This document shows, piece by piece, positions 1 through 9,749 of a DNA stretch of 64,000 nucleotides (position 1 is the stretch's first letter; every line of letters starts with the position of its first letter). The notes beneath the pieces were generated by a model. That model did no database searches and was not told the origin of the DNA. It worked only from the letters and a program-made list of their open reading frames with translations. Where the stretch lies: assembly GCA_025210525.1 (NCBI GenBank), contig JAOARP010000017.1, positions 78,479 through 142,478 of the forward strand, written 5' to 3'. The translations under genes and the position numbers were made by a program. This DNA comes from Marinisporobacter sp. GTDB taxonomy: Bacteria > Bacillota > Clostridia > Peptostreptococcales > Thermotaleaceae.

Positions 1-968
1 CCAACAATAGCTACAATAATCATCCATTTAAATAGATGATTTGTAGATGCCATTAGTTCGTCTTTGGGTACGATTGTTGTATAGGACCAATAAAGGTCCA
101 TTCCTTCAAAAGCGATAGGGGTATAAAATTTATATACATCTTGTTTCATGCTTTCTGAATAGGAAATATTATAAAAATCTTCACCCTTTTGTATTTTATG
201 TAAATAATCTTGTCCTAAATCTCCTGTAAATTCCCCACCAATTTTATTTATGCGATCAGGAGCTGGATGAGCAAGGACTGTACCATCATTATTGACGAGT
301 CGTCCAAAGCCATTGTCAAAGAGCTTTACAGTAGAATTGATTGTTGTTAATTGTTCAAGGGAAATATCTAAACCTGCTACTCCTAAAAATTCATTATTGA
401 TAATAATAGGCTCAGAAAATGAAACTGTAGTTACTTGCTTACCATCTAATTCATAAGTAGCTGGCTTAGCAACGAAGCTCTTTTTTGTTTCTTTAGGCAC
501 GAGATAATAGTCGTTTTTATTATAAGTACTAGCAACTTCTAAAATTAATTCATCTCCGCTTCGTCCCCAACTAGGAACGAATCTACCAGTATTGTTGCTT
601 CCTGGTGTATTTACATATGATTGATCATTTCCATCAAAGGCATTCGGTTCCCATACAATCCAAGTGTACAAATAATTTGAATTATGCTCTAATTTTTCTT
701 TTAACATTTGGTTAACGATATTTCGGTCTGTCATATTACTTTGTTTTAAGTATTTTACGATTTCAACAATTCCTTTGGCATCATGAGAAGCATCATCTAA
801 AATAGCACCCATTTCACTGGAAATATTTTCTGTTGTTAATTCAATATTTTTCATATGATTTGCTTTTGTGTTAGTGTAGCTAGTAATCATTAAATAGCTC
901 ATAATAAAGGCTGATACAATCATCATGATTCCAAGGTTTAGAAAGATTAATCGTGTCTTAAGCTTCAT
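1..968 (-). CDS. Methyl-accepting chemotaxis receptor, sensory part only (cut by window edge)
   Basis: The open frame starts at ATG 968 and runs off the left edge, so only the N-terminal 320 or so residues are visible. They show a first membrane helix (about residues 7-29), then a long extracytoplasmic region resembling a double-Cache (dCache_1) ligand sensor with a WIVWEPNAFDG stretch and a FLGVAGLDISL stretch, and the beginning of a second membrane helix at the edge. This layout is typical of chemoreceptors, which bind small molecules outside and control CheA inside. A Cache-type kinase or cyclase is possible because the signalling half is missing. Its ATG overlaps the TGA of the upstream HD-GYP gene (ATGA overlap), so the two are translationally coupled. 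A good GGAGG site lies 8 bases upstream. Confidence 0.75.
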   Translation of the reverse strand, partial: MKLKTRLIFLNLGIMMIVSAFIMSYLMITSYTNTKANHMKNIELTTENISSEMGAILDDASHDAKGIVEIVKYLKQSNMTDRNIVNQMLKEKLEHNSNYLYTWIVWEPNAFDGNDQSYVNTPGSNNTGRFVPSWGRSGDELILEVASTYNKNDYYLVPKETKKSFVAKPATYELDGKQVTTVSFSEPIIINNEFLGVAGLDISLEQLTTINSTVKLFDNGFGRLVNNDGTVLAHPAPDRINKIGGEFTGDLGQDYLHKIQKGEDFYNISYSESMKQDVYKFYTPIAFEGMDLYWSYTTIVPKDELMASTNHLFKWMIIVAIV

Positions 969-3361
969 GCGTTTTCCTCCTTTTTATTTAAAATCGTTAT
1001 AAATATTTCCACTAATTTTGGATCAAATTGAATATTTGAATAGTCTTTTAATTCTTGAACAGCTTCTTTTTGAGATAGCTTTTTTCTATAGGGACGGTCA
1101 TTTGTCATAGCATCATAAGCATCTACGATAGATAACATTCTACAGGGGAGTGGAATCTCTGTGCCCATAAGCCTTAGGGGATATCCTTCTCCATTCCACC
1201 ATTCATGATGCTTTAAAACCCAATCAGATATAGGAACAAGGTCTGGTGAAGACTGAGTAATTCTATATCCTATTTCTGAATGGCGTTGCATTTCTTTTTT
1301 TTCAAGATCATTGAGGGGACCTTTTTTAAATAAAATATGATCTGGAATACCTACCTTTCCAATATCATGAAACTGTCCAAGCAAACGCAAATCAGCTATT
1401 TCAGGATCGGAAAAATTTAATGCTTTTGCCATACAAGTTATTAAATCTTGTAATCGTTCTCCATGACCCTCTGTAATAAAATCTCTTGCTTCTAATGCTT
1501 TCATAAGTGTCCGTATAGAAGTATTTCTCTTACTTTGTTTGTGATGAAGCTTTTCACGGTACATATTGTGGTCTGCTTCATTAATTGCTTTTTTTAATGT
1601 TTTTTCCTTATTGTCTTTTATAGAGAAACCAATGGAGGCATTTAAAATTATTTTAAACTGCATTTTGTTATGTTCTTCAATTTTTTGCTTAATTGCATCA
1701 TAAATTTTCTTGGTCATTTTATAATTTTTATTGGGAAGAAGAATGATAAACTCATCTCCACCAATCCTAGCTATTATATCTTCAAACGGAACAGTGTCCT
1801 TTAAAATATTTGCCAATGTTTTTAATAAAGTATCTCCTGTTTCGTGACCAAATGTATCATTTACTAATTTTAATCCATCTACATCACAACTAATGACTCC
1901 TATTGGATGAATTTCACTTTTTTCAAATTTATCGATCATTTCTATTAAATATGCCCTGTTGTAAAGACTTGTTAGTGCATCATGATAACTCAGATTTCTC
2001 AAATTTTTTTCCATTTCTTTTTGCTTAGAAATATCTAAAAAAGAAATGATATTTTTGTTTGTACTAGGAATCTTTGAGATATGTAGAATTGCATTTTTTA
2101 TAGAATGGTTGTTACATATAATTTTTGTTTCGTAGTTTTTAATGGTTTTATAACCATGTTCTTTAAAATAGGTATAGATATTTTTGTCAATGTCTTTTTC
2201 CTCAAAAAATTCGGTTAAGTATTTTTTGTGCTCAATCTCATTTTTTCTATAATGAGAGAAATTTTCAAATTCCTCATTTACTAATATAATTTTATTATGG
2301 TTATTTACAATAATAGTAGGGACACCAATGTTTTCAAATATTGAGCGATAGCGATTTTCTGATTCTTTTAGAGCGATTTCATTTTCTTTTCTTTCAATAG
2401 CACTTCCAATAATTTCGCTAAATATTTGTAGTAATTCTAACTTTTGAATTGTCCATTTGTGGTTTTCCTTGGCATCATCCATACCTATAAATCCATATAA
2501 TTCATCTTTAACATACATAGGAATACAAATTAGAGATTTTATATCTTGAGATTCTAATATCTTTTGTTCATTGGCAGCTTCCTTGGGCATATTGGAGGCG
2601 TCTTCTATATAGATAATTTCATCTTTATATATTTTTTTCATCCACCAAGGGAATTGGTTTAGTTTTAAATCTTTAAGATTATGAATTTGTTGTTGGGTAG
2701 GTTCTTTACACCACTCATAGATATTATCCATAGTTTCATGATCTTTATTGATGCGGAAAATATAAGTTCTACTTGCTTCTCCATAAATGCCTATATCTCT
2801 TAACGCTAGACTCATAGATTGATCGAATTCATCAATATTTATAAATCTTGATGAAACCTTTTTGAGAGTTTCTTCAAATAATAATTTTGCTTTAATTTCT
2901 TCTTTTGCTTTTTTTAAATTGGTTATATCAATAGAGAACTCGAATCTTACATCTCTACCATCAGACCATTTTATAATTTTATCAATAATCAAATAGTTTT
3001 TATCTAATACAGGGTTATAATATTCCCATTCATAAGGCTTCGTTTTATTTTGTAAAATAATATGGTTTGTACAAAATTCACAAGGTTGGGTTCGTTCTTG
3101 TAATGCTTCATAGCATTTATTTCCGATTAAATCTTTATTCAGAATTTTCCTTGCTGTTTTATTAACATATAAAATCTCATGTGTATCTACATCGCTCACA
3201 TAGACAATTTGATTGATATCTCCTAAAAAAATATCTATCATTTCAGACACACTTAAATCTTTAAAATGATTTGCAAGTTCTTTTGTAGTAGGGCATATAC
3301 ATTTTTCTATTAATTGATTAATTGATTTATGGGCTTCATATGTAGTTTCTTTTGATTTCAA
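965..3361 (-). CDS. PAS-GAF-PAS-GGDEF-HD-GYP cyclic-di-GMP signalling protein
   Basis: A roughly 800-residue soluble protein. In order it has a PAS domain with a CEFCTNH cysteine cluster, a GAF domain (about 165-335), a second PAS (about 345-460), a GGDEF diguanylate cyclase domain with intact ARIGGDEF, and a C-terminal HD-GYP phosphodiesterase with GQFHDIGKVGIPD and HHEWWNGEGYP. Both catalytic centres look complete, so it could make and degrade c-di-GMP. No RxxD inhibitory site precedes GGDEF. The frame is open to 3394 (TTG), but the TTG at 3361 has an AGGGGGA site at proper spacing, so I prefer it. It lies 60 bases after a CheW-like gene and overlaps a chemoreceptor gene, which suggests coupling of chemotaxis to c-di-GMP. 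Confidence 0.9.
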   Translation of the reverse strand: MKSKETTYEAHKSINQLIEKCICPTTKELANHFKDLSVSEMIDIFLGDINQIVYVSDVDTHEILYVNKTARKILNKDLIGNKCYEALQERTQPCEFCTNHIILQNKTKPYEWEYYNPVLDKNYLIIDKIIKWSDGRDVRFEFSIDITNLKKAKEEIKAKLLFEETLKKVSSRFINIDEFDQSMSLALRDIGIYGEASRTYIFRINKDHETMDNIYEWCKEPTQQQIHNLKDLKLNQFPWWMKKIYKDEIIYIEDASNMPKEAANEQKILESQDIKSLICIPMYVKDELYGFIGMDDAKENHKWTIQKLELLQIFSEIIGSAIERKENEIALKESENRYRSIFENIGVPTIIVNNHNKIILVNEEFENFSHYRKNEIEHKKYLTEFFEEKDIDKNIYTYFKEHGYKTIKNYETKIICNNHSIKNAILHISKIPSTNKNIISFLDISKQKEMEKNLRNLSYHDALTSLYNRAYLIEMIDKFEKSEIHPIGVISCDVDGLKLVNDTFGHETGDTLLKTLANILKDTVPFEDIIARIGGDEFIILLPNKNYKMTKKIYDAIKQKIEEHNKMQFKIILNASIGFSIKDNKEKTLKKAINEADHNMYREKLHHKQSKRNTSIRTLMKALEARDFITEGHGERLQDLITCMAKALNFSDPEIADLRLLGQFHDIGKVGIPDHILFKKGPLNDLEKKEMQRHSEIGYRITQSSPDLVPISDWVLKHHEWWNGEGYPLRLMGTEIPLPCRMLSIVDAYDAMTNDRPYRKKLSQKEAVQELKDYSNIQFDPKLVEIFITILNKKEENA

Positions 3362-3421
3362 TAGAAAGTTCCCCCTGCCTATGGATATTTTCAATATGTT
3401 GGATGCATTGTTTTAAAAATA

Positions 3422-3784
3422 TCATTCAGATAACCATTTTTCTGAAAAATTAAGAGGGTTTATAATAGGGAATATTTCTTCCCTCTGAAGAATAAATCCT
3501 ATAATACCATCATCTGTAGTATCCTTGGGGAAAAATGAAATATCTTGTTCGTCTACATCATCTAAATAATGCAGATCATTAATGGCTAAGCATTCAATTT
3601 GGTTACAACCTTCAAAATACATATGATGTGTTGCAGAGGAATAGGAAGAATTTAAAGGTTCAATGTTGTTGATATGGACATCATCATGGAGCATATCACT
3701 TTTTAAATCTGCTAACAATAACAAATCATATTCATTAAGGGCCACACGATAATTATTTACTTTAAAGTGGATAAAATTGTGCAT
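3422..3784 (-). CDS. Small CheW-like protein (tentative)
   Basis: A 120-residue soluble acidic protein with a strong AGGAGG site upstream of ATG 3784. The start (FIHFKVNNYRVALNEYDL) and the end (GIIGFILQREEIFPIINPL) resemble the first and last strands of CheW-type coupling domains, which bridge chemoreceptors and CheA. The middle is divergent and I could not recognise a full CheW fold by eye. It is first in a minus-strand operon with the GGDEF/HD-GYP protein and a chemoreceptor, which supports a chemotaxis role. It might instead be an unrelated small regulatory protein. Confidence 0.45.
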   Translation of the reverse strand: MHNFIHFKVNNYRVALNEYDLLLLADLKSDMLHDDVHINNIEPLNSSYSSATHHMYFEGCNQIECLAINDLHYLDDVDEQDISFFPKDTTDDGIIGFILQREEIFPIINPLNFSEKWLSE

Positions 3785-3891
3785 GTCTGAACCTCCTGAA
3801 ATATAGTAATAATTAGTTTTTTATATGATATGCAAGATATAAGCCAAAAAAGATAAGGAGATGTATACTGAAGCATTATAGAAAAATACAA

Positions 3892-3929
3892 TAAAAAAAC
3901 CTACCTAGTGACGAAAACACGAGATAGGT
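3892..3929 (-). terminator. Intrinsic terminator of the NtrC-type regulator gene
   Basis: On the minus strand a 12-pair stem (ACCTATCTCGTG with CACTAGGTAGGT, one mismatch and one G-U pair) with a short loop is followed by a run of seven T. It lies 43 bases after the stop of the regulator gene and separates it from the CheW-like operon. Confidence 0.85.
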
Positions 3930-3971
3930 GAAACTGTAAAAATTACAATTTTAGACGAATGAATGCAAATT

Positions 3972-5303
3972 TTACAATTTTATGGCATATTTTTTGATTT
4001 TATTATACAAGGTTTTTTCGCTGATGCCTAAGATTTGTATAGCATCTTTTTTATTACCATTTACTTTTTTTAATATATTTATAATATGTTCTCTTTCAAG
4101 ATCTTCTATAGTAAGGGGGGGATTATATTCTTTTTTATATGAATTTGTATCATATATTATTGAATGAAAACAAGCAGGTAAATCTTCTATAGTAAGCTCT
4201 TCTTTGTTAGCAAATGAAAGCATACCTTCAACAATATTTTTTAATTGACGGATATTTCCTGGCCAATGGTATGTATGAAAAGCTGCTAGTACTTCAGAAG
4301 AAACTTTTTTTACAGGAGTAATATAATCTTGTTTGAAATTGAGGATGAAGTGTGAGACTAATAAGTTAATATCCTCTTTCCTAGACCGTAAAGGAGGAAG
4401 AGATATGTTAAAGGTGTTGATTCTATAAAACAAATCCATACGAAATCGATTTTGTTGAATTTCTTTCCTTATATCTCTATTGGTTGCACAGATTAGTCTA
4501 AAATCTGAAGAAATTTCTTTATTGCTACCTAACCTTTCGAAAAGTTTATATTCTATTACTCTTAATAATTTTGTTTGTAGATGAATGTCCATTTCACATA
4601 TTTCATCTAAGAATAAAGTTCCTTGGTTTGCTTCTTCGAATTTTCCCTTTTTTGCAGAAACAGCACCTGTAAAGGCACCTTTTTCATATCCAAAAAGTTC
4701 ACTCTCTAAGAGCTCAGAAGGGATAGCAGCACAATTAATTTTAATTAGACGGTGATGCTTTCGAACAGAATGATAATGAATAAAGTCTACTAACAACTCT
4801 TTTCCTGTACCACTTTCTCCTGAAATCAAAACTGGAGCATGACTATTAGATAATTTTAATGCTTGATCAATACAATTTTTTATTTTTATATTGTTACCAA
4901 TGATTTTTTCCGTAGTACTGATGGGGGTGTGACTATGGGAATGATCTTCTGATAAAATATTTGCAATGATTTTTCGAATATCTTTCAATTTAAAGGGCTT
5001 GGCTATGAAATCTATAGCACCATTTTCAAGAAAATAGTTAGATTTTTGTTTTTCTGCATAAGCAGTAATGATGATAACCTTTGAACTTGGACATATTTTT
5101 TTTATAGATTTTAATGCCTCTACCCCATCTATATGAGGCATTTGAACATCTAATAGAATCAGGTCAGGGAAATCTTTTCTTATGGCTTCAATAGCTGAGG
5201 ACGCATCATAAAAAGCCCTTGCATCAAAATGGTCTTTTATTAAAATACGTTCTAGCAAGTCTGATATTTCTTTATGATCATCAATAATAAATATTTTTTT
5301 CAT
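3972..5303 (-). CDS. Sigma54-dependent NtrC-family response regulator
   Basis: A 443-residue regulator with the classic three parts. The N-terminal receiver has phospho-acceptor D52 in LILLDVQMPH and conserved KPF. The AAA+ sigma54-activation domain (about 135-375) has Walker A SGESGTGKE, the GAFTGA loop and Walker B TLFLDE. A Fis-type helix-turn-helix ends the protein (KKDAIQILGISEKTLYNKI). Such proteins are phosphorylated by a partner kinase and remodel sigma54 polymerase at -24/-12 promoters. The gene overlaps the 3' end of the kinase gene by 23 bases, so the two form one operon. The only clear sigma54 promoter I see in the window (9750) belongs to a different activator, so its targets are probably elsewhere. 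Confidence 0.93.
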   Translation of the reverse strand: MKKIFIIDDHKEISDLLERILIKDHFDARAFYDASSAIEAIRKDFPDLILLDVQMPHIDGVEALKSIKKICPSSKVIIITAYAEKQKSNYFLENGAIDFIAKPFKLKDIRKIIANILSEDHSHSHTPISTTEKIIGNNIKIKNCIDQALKLSNSHAPVLISGESGTGKELLVDFIHYHSVRKHHRLIKINCAAIPSELLESELFGYEKGAFTGAVSAKKGKFEEANQGTLFLDEICEMDIHLQTKLLRVIEYKLFERLGSNKEISSDFRLICATNRDIRKEIQQNRFRMDLFYRINTFNISLPPLRSRKEDINLLVSHFILNFKQDYITPVKKVSSEVLAAFHTYHWPGNIRQLKNIVEGMLSFANKEELTIEDLPACFHSIIYDTNSYKKEYNPPLTIEDLEREHIINILKKVNGNKKDAIQILGISEKTLYNKIKKYAIKL

Positions 5304-7533
5304 GGATATCCTCCTTACGTAAATAATTAAAAGGGATTGTTATTTTAAAGCAAGAACCTTTATCTACATTTGAGATGACAGATATATCTCCTCCAAATGC
5401 ATTGATAATTTTTTTTGCAATACTAAGCCCTAGGCCAACTCCCTTATATTTTTTCTTAGAGGAATCATCTATTTGATAAAAGGGATTAAAAATGTCATTT
5501 ATTTTATCTGAAGGGATTCCAATACCACAATCATTAATTTGAATGTCTATATGGGATTTTTCTTCTTTAAGAATAATACGAATAGTACCTTCGTGGGAAA
5601 ATTTTATAGCATTATCTAAAAGGTTATCAATAACTTGTCTAAGCCGCAAAGGATCTACCATAATAAAAATATCCTTATTTGGAATAGTTGTATGTATATT
5701 AAGGGGTATATTATTTAAAAGTAATTCTCTATCTTTTGTTATTGTTTTGATAAAATTAGTAATATTAATATTTTCATAATTAAATTTGATAGTCATGGTA
5801 TCTAATAGCGAAAGATCTAAAAGATCATTAAGTAAATATTGGAGTCGTTCAGCATTATTATAAGCAGTTTGAAGAAATTCTTTTTGTACAGCATTTAAAG
5901 GACCATCATCTTCTTCTAGTAAATATTCTATATAAGTCATAGTAATGTTAAGAGGTGTTTTTAATTCGTGACTTATATTGGCAATAAACTTATTTTTTGA
6001 AGCATTAGCAATATTTAATTGCTCATTTTTTTTATATAGTTTTTCTAATGTTGATAGGTGTTGCTTAGATACCAATTTAAGCTTTCGATTGTTTTCTTTT
6101 AATTTTTCTCGTTCTATAGAAAGCTCTTCAATAAATTGCTTTTTTATTTTTTCAGCTCCTTTAAGATGGGTAATATCTTTGCAAAACACTGTGATTTTTT
6201 CTGTATTTTTATGGTCATCAAGGATAGGATAAAGGGAAATATCTAAAGTTTTATCAAGAATCTCTTCTTCAAAGTGAATGCTTTTTTTAGATTTAATTAC
6301 GTCAAGTCCCTTTGTTTTAAGGGATTGAAGCTTAGTAGAAGGTAAAAAGTCGTAAATACATGTACCGATTAAATCTTTAGTTTTTAATCCTAATTCTTGT
6401 ACACATGATTCATTTAGAGCAATAATTGTACCTTTTGTATCTAATAACAATAAAATTTCTGTAATAGAATTTAAAAAAGCTTCTGTAATTTTTTTTTCTT
6501 TATGAAGATTTTTTTCTACTTTTTTGATATGGGAAATATCTTGAAAGACAGTGATGGCATTAATCATTTGACCGTAGTTATCATATACTGGAGTACTTGC
6601 ATTTAAAATAAATTTTTCTGTACTATCTGAATAACGTAATAAGACTTCTAAGTCTGTTATAAACTCTCCCTTCTGAAGAGATCGAAATAAAGGTATTTCT
6701 GAGAAAGGTAAAATACGACCGTTCATTTCATAAAGGATATAGTCCCCTTCTGGCACATAAGGTTCATTAATCTTTATATCATTTATAATTGTTTTAGCTG
6801 CTGCATTAGCTAAAATAATATGGCTATTTGCATCTGCTACTACTATACCAGCGGGCATAGCATCGATGAGTGTATGCAATGTATTGTTTGTATGCTGAAG
6901 CTTTGCTACTAAGGATTCAATTCTTTGTTGTTTTTTTTGTATATCTTCTATAAAAAGCGTTTTTTTTGTATAGTCGTTTATAAGCAATATACCACAGTAT
7001 ATTGCTAATAAAGAGAAAGTGGTCATGCTAATTACAAGCCTAAACCATAGAATATAAGATAGAGATACGAACAAGAACATTAAGACAGCTCTAACTATAG
7101 AATAAATAAAAAAACTGAATAAGATTCTTTGAATTTTGATATTTCTACTTGCAAATCCTGTTTTTTCAGTATGATGAAAAAGGGAGCCTATAATCATTGG
7201 AGACACAATGCCTAAAAAGATCCCTTTGAAAGCTAGAGGACCGCCCATAGATAAACGGAATAGTATAGGTAAAACACAACAAACCAATCCAAGCTTAGGA
7301 CCAAATAAATAGGAAATAGTAAAAATAGGAACACTTCTTAAATCAATAGACATATCGTCATGTGTAAAGGGGCGAGACATGGTTATAGTAGCTAGAATGC
7401 TGGCTAAAATGGAATACATAAAAAATTTTATTTTAGAAGGTGTACCCTTTTTGATAAAAAAGTCATTTATTCTAAGTATGAGATATAAAAAACCAATAAT
7501 GATTAACATATTATAAAAAAATGTATACCACAT
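5281..7533 (-). CDS. Membrane sensor histidine kinase with 5TM-LYT domain and two PAS domains
   Basis: A 750-residue kinase. The first 200 residues hold about five to six membrane helices and match the 5TM-5TMR_LYT type sensor (MSRPFTHDDMSIDLRSVP, then FRLSMGG). Two PAS domains follow (about 220-340 and 345-460), then a coiled coil, a HisKA domain with phospho-acceptor H522 in ISHELKTPLN, and an ATPase domain with DNLLDNAIKFS, DCGIGIP and GVGLGLSIAKK. It should phosphorylate the downstream NtrC-type regulator, whose gene it overlaps. ATG 7533 has an AAGGAG site at good spacing. A Spo0A-box-like TTGTCGAAT lies about 40 bases upstream. The signal is unknown; LYT-type sensors are often linked to the cell envelope. 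Confidence 0.92.
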   Translation of the reverse strand: MWYTFFYNMLIIIGFLYLILRINDFFIKKGTPSKIKFFMYSILASILATITMSRPFTHDDMSIDLRSVPIFTISYLFGPKLGLVCCVLPILFRLSMGGPLAFKGIFLGIVSPMIIGSLFHHTEKTGFASRNIKIQRILFSFFIYSIVRAVLMFLFVSLSYILWFRLVISMTTFSLLAIYCGILLINDYTKKTLFIEDIQKKQQRIESLVAKLQHTNNTLHTLIDAMPAGIVVADANSHIILANAAAKTIINDIKINEPYVPEGDYILYEMNGRILPFSEIPLFRSLQKGEFITDLEVLLRYSDSTEKFILNASTPVYDNYGQMINAITVFQDISHIKKVEKNLHKEKKITEAFLNSITEILLLLDTKGTIIALNESCVQELGLKTKDLIGTCIYDFLPSTKLQSLKTKGLDVIKSKKSIHFEEEILDKTLDISLYPILDDHKNTEKITVFCKDITHLKGAEKIKKQFIEELSIEREKLKENNRKLKLVSKQHLSTLEKLYKKNEQLNIANASKNKFIANISHELKTPLNITMTYIEYLLEEDDGPLNAVQKEFLQTAYNNAERLQYLLNDLLDLSLLDTMTIKFNYENINITNFIKTITKDRELLLNNIPLNIHTTIPNKDIFIMVDPLRLRQVIDNLLDNAIKFSHEGTIRIILKEEKSHIDIQINDCGIGIPSDKINDIFNPFYQIDDSSKKKYKGVGLGLSIAKKIINAFGGDISVISNVDKGSCFKITIPFNYLRKEDIHEKNIYY

Positions 7534-7572
7534 GATAAGTCTCCTTAATAGAGGGTAGGATTTTTAAGAATA

Positions 7573-7579
7573 TTCGACA
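7573..7579 (-). promoter_or_regulatory. Possible Spo0A box upstream of the kinase gene
   Basis: TTGTCGAAT is read on the minus strand about 40 bases before the kinase start. It matches the TGTCGAA core of Spo0A boxes. A 7-base core is expected several times by chance in AT-rich DNA of this size, so only the position makes it notable. Confidence 0.25.
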
Positions 7580-7704
7580 AATATCAGCTTTTTCTGATGA
7601 TATATAGTATAATGGAAAAGCTATGTAAATTCAAATTTATTCTATAAAAGTAAGTCTTTAGAACATTGTTTTATAGTAAAGAGTGAATATGTATGAAATA
7701 GTGT

Positions 7705-7736
7705 AAAAGAAAAGACTCTGAATTACCAGAGTCTTT
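7705..7736 (-). terminator. Intrinsic terminator of the rubrerythrin gene
   Basis: A perfect 10-pair stem (AAAGACTCTG with CAGAGTCTTT, 6-base loop) is followed on the minus strand by a T-rich run (TCTTTT). It lies just beyond the rubrerythrin stop codon. Confidence 0.85.
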
Positions 7737-7756
7737 ACACTTCCTTTGAGTATTTT

Positions 7757-8305
7757 CTATTTTCCAAAGTAACGCTTTAATAATCCTTTAAATGCCATTC
7801 CATGTCTAGCTTCATCTTTACACATTTCATGAACAGTATCATGAACTGCATCTAGATTTAATTTTTTAGCTAGAGTAGCTAATTCTTTTTTACCAGCACA
7901 AGCACCGTGCTCAGCATCTACTCTCATTTGTAGGTTTTTCTCTGTACTATTAGTAACTACTTCACCTAATAATTCAGCGAATTTTGCGGCATGCTCTGCT
8001 TCTTCCCAAGCGATTCTTTTGTAAGCCTCAGCAACTTCAGGATATCCTTCACGATCAGCTTGACGACTCATTGCTAAATACATTCCTACTTCAGTACATT
8101 CTCCCATGAAATTGTTGCGAAGTCCTTTTAAAACTTCTTCATCTACATCTTTTGCACTTCCTACGAAATGCTCATCTGCCCATGCTAAATCTCCACCTTC
8201 TTGAAGAACGAAATTTTCCTTAGACACTTTACATTGAGGACAGACATCTGGTGCCTCTGTTCCTTCGTGTACATAACCACATACTTTACAAACAAATTTT
8301 TTCAT
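7757..8305 (-). CDS. rbr: Reverse rubrerythrin (rubredoxin domain first)
   Basis: A 182-residue cytoplasmic non-haem iron protein that reduces hydrogen peroxide, and in the clostridial reverse type also oxygen. The order is reversed relative to ordinary rubrerythrin. The rubredoxin domain comes first ([10 protein letters not shown] and CPQCKVSK, the four iron-ligating cysteines), then a ferritin-like four-helix domain with glutamate/histidine ligands in [11 protein letters not shown] and DEARHGMAF. Length and order match the clostridial reverse rubrerythrin used for oxidative stress defence. It is a single-gene unit with an AGGAGG site and its own terminator. Control by PerR is known in related species, but I could not see a convincing PerR box here. 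Confidence 0.93.
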   Translation of the reverse strand: MKKFVCKVCGYVHEGTEAPDVCPQCKVSKENFVLQEGGDLAWADEHFVGSAKDVDEEVLKGLRNNFMGECTEVGMYLAMSRQADREGYPEVAEAYKRIAWEEAEHAAKFAELLGEVVTNSTEKNLQMRVDAEHGACAGKKELATLAKKLNLDAVHDTVHEMCKDEARHGMAFKGLLKRYFGK

Positions 8306-8602
8306 ATTTAATTCCTCCTATATTTTCGATTTGAATTTTTTATATGATTGGATGATTTTCAAGAGCTCTAGTTTTTTATCATCTTTCTTTCTCACACACT
8401 TTATATCTACCCATGAAAAATTGCTTAAAACATTTTCTATAAAAAATTTTTAAAATTAAATATAAAACCAGCCAATCTATGAAAGATGGAAAGTTATATA
8501 AGCTTTAATTTTTCAAGGATATGAAGAATATTTATAAATAGATAATTTCTTTCTATTTTAAGACATATAATGTACAAAATGAATAAAAGGAGAGAATCGT
8601 CT
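8306..8602. other. Divergent intergenic region between rubrerythrin and the FG-GAP-like gene
   Basis: AT-rich spacer of just under 300 bases that must hold both promoters. TATAAA-like and TATAAT-like hexamers occur on both strands, but no -35/-10 pair is clear enough to assign. No gene or strong hairpin is seen. Confidence 0.5.
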
Positions 8603-9346
8603 ATGAAAAAATCATTCCAAATAAATCGTTTTGTGAGAAGCGCTTTACCTCAAGATGCAAAAATGATCAGACCGGAAAATCCTAAACGAGCTAAAGCCAT
8701 TCAAATGGAAGATTTAGATGGGGATGGAAAATATGAAATTATTGTAACTTATGAATTACAAGGTGAAATGTATGCTATGGTTTTAAAAGAAGATGGTGGG
8801 AAATGGTATAAACTAACGATAAAGGGATCTGGATATGGTATAAACTATATGGACTTTGCAGATATAACAGGAAGTGGTAAAAAAGATCTTTTGGTAGGCT
8901 GGCAAATTGGGAGCATATGGGGGGAAATGGATTTATATACTTGGGAGAAAAATACTATGAAAAAAATTGCGAATGGTTTATCCTACAGTAAAGCAGAGAT
9001 TTTTCAAATTTCAGAAGATGAGCCTATAGAATTAGGGTTATGGAGCCATATTACAGGAGACGTCTATGATATTCAATTGGTTCATTGGGATGGAAGAAAA
9101 TTAACACATGTGCGGGATTCTCGTGAGTATTATACAGAAAGAGTTATTCCATACTATGAAGAAAAGGTAAAAGAAGTGCCACAAGATCCTCATTATTGGT
9201 ATTATTTTGCAGATGCTCAGATCAATGGAGGAATACCTAAAGAGGCTTTAAAATCCATAGTAAAAGGAATGTCATTTAAAAAACCATATCCATCAAGAGG
9301 AGAATTTCTAGCTTTGAGGAAAAAGGCGATAAGAAGTTTAATATAA
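8603..9346 (+). CDS. Conserved protein with FG-GAP-like repeat motif, function unknown
   Basis: A 247-residue protein without a signal peptide or membrane helix. The frame is open to an ATG at 8570, but ATG 8603 has an AAGGAGA site at normal spacing and is preferred. Near residues 40-55 it has MEDLDGDGKYEIIVTYE, the calcium-loop type motif of FG-GAP/VCBS beta-propeller repeats, and a weaker copy near MDFADITGSGKKDLLVGW. The C-terminal part (YYEEKVKEVPQDPHYWYYFADAQI) looks helical and TPR-like. Homologues of this kind are common and uncharacterised in clostridia. No partner is suggested by context. It stands alone, followed by a terminator. Confidence 0.7.
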   Translation: MKKSFQINRFVRSALPQDAKMIRPENPKRAKAIQMEDLDGDGKYEIIVTYELQGEMYAMVLKEDGGKWYKLTIKGSGYGINYMDFADITGSGKKDLLVGWQIGSIWGEMDLYTWEKNTMKKIANGLSYSKAEIFQISEDEPIELGLWSHITGDVYDIQLVHWDGRKLTHVRDSREYYTERVIPYYEEKVKEVPQDPHYWYYFADAQINGGIPKEALKSIVKGMSFKKPYPSRGEFLALRKKAIRSLI

Positions 9347-9416
9347 AATCGTTACATATTAGATAGAGCAAAAGATATTAAGGCGTTAATACTATGTGAA
9401 ATAGAAGTATAGAAAC

Positions 9417-9461
9417 AAATAAAAATAAAGACAGAGATTTTTTCTGTCTTTATTTTTATTT
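9417..9461 (+). terminator. Intrinsic terminator after the FG-GAP-like gene
   Basis: A long AT-rich stem (core AAAGACAGA with TCTGTCTTT, extended by A/T pairs) with a short T-rich loop. The right arm is T-rich. It lies 70 bases after the stop codon. Confidence 0.75.
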
Positions 9462-9572
9462 GCACACTGAATAGAGACATAATCTATAAGGCGAAAATAT
9501 ATTTGCTGCTGATAAGAAAATATGGCAATGAGGAAAATGTGGATTTTGAAAACTATATAAAAGTATAAGATA

Positions 9573-9640
9573 TGTCACTATTTGTAATATTAATAAAAAA
9601 TAAGAGTGTCACATTTTGTTAGGTGTGTCACGAAATGTGA
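9573..9640 (+). promoter_or_regulatory. Candidate enhancer (upstream activator site) for the PTS operon
   Basis: TGTCAC occurs three times (9573-9578, 9607-9612, 9626-9631). An imperfect inverted repeat pairs TCACATTTTG (9609-9618) with CGAAATGTGA (9631-9640), 9 of 10 positions, with a 12-base gap. The cluster lies about 135-200 bases upstream of the predicted sigma54 start site, the usual distance for activator binding. The likely protein is the LevR-type regulator encoded next. Confidence 0.6.
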
Positions 9641-9749
9641 TAATATATAAAATATAAAGAAAAAAATGAAAATTCAAAAGGCTGCACAGGTAGGTATAAG
9701 AATGGATACATTCATAGGTAAAAAAAGGAAAACAGCAAATGACAACCTT

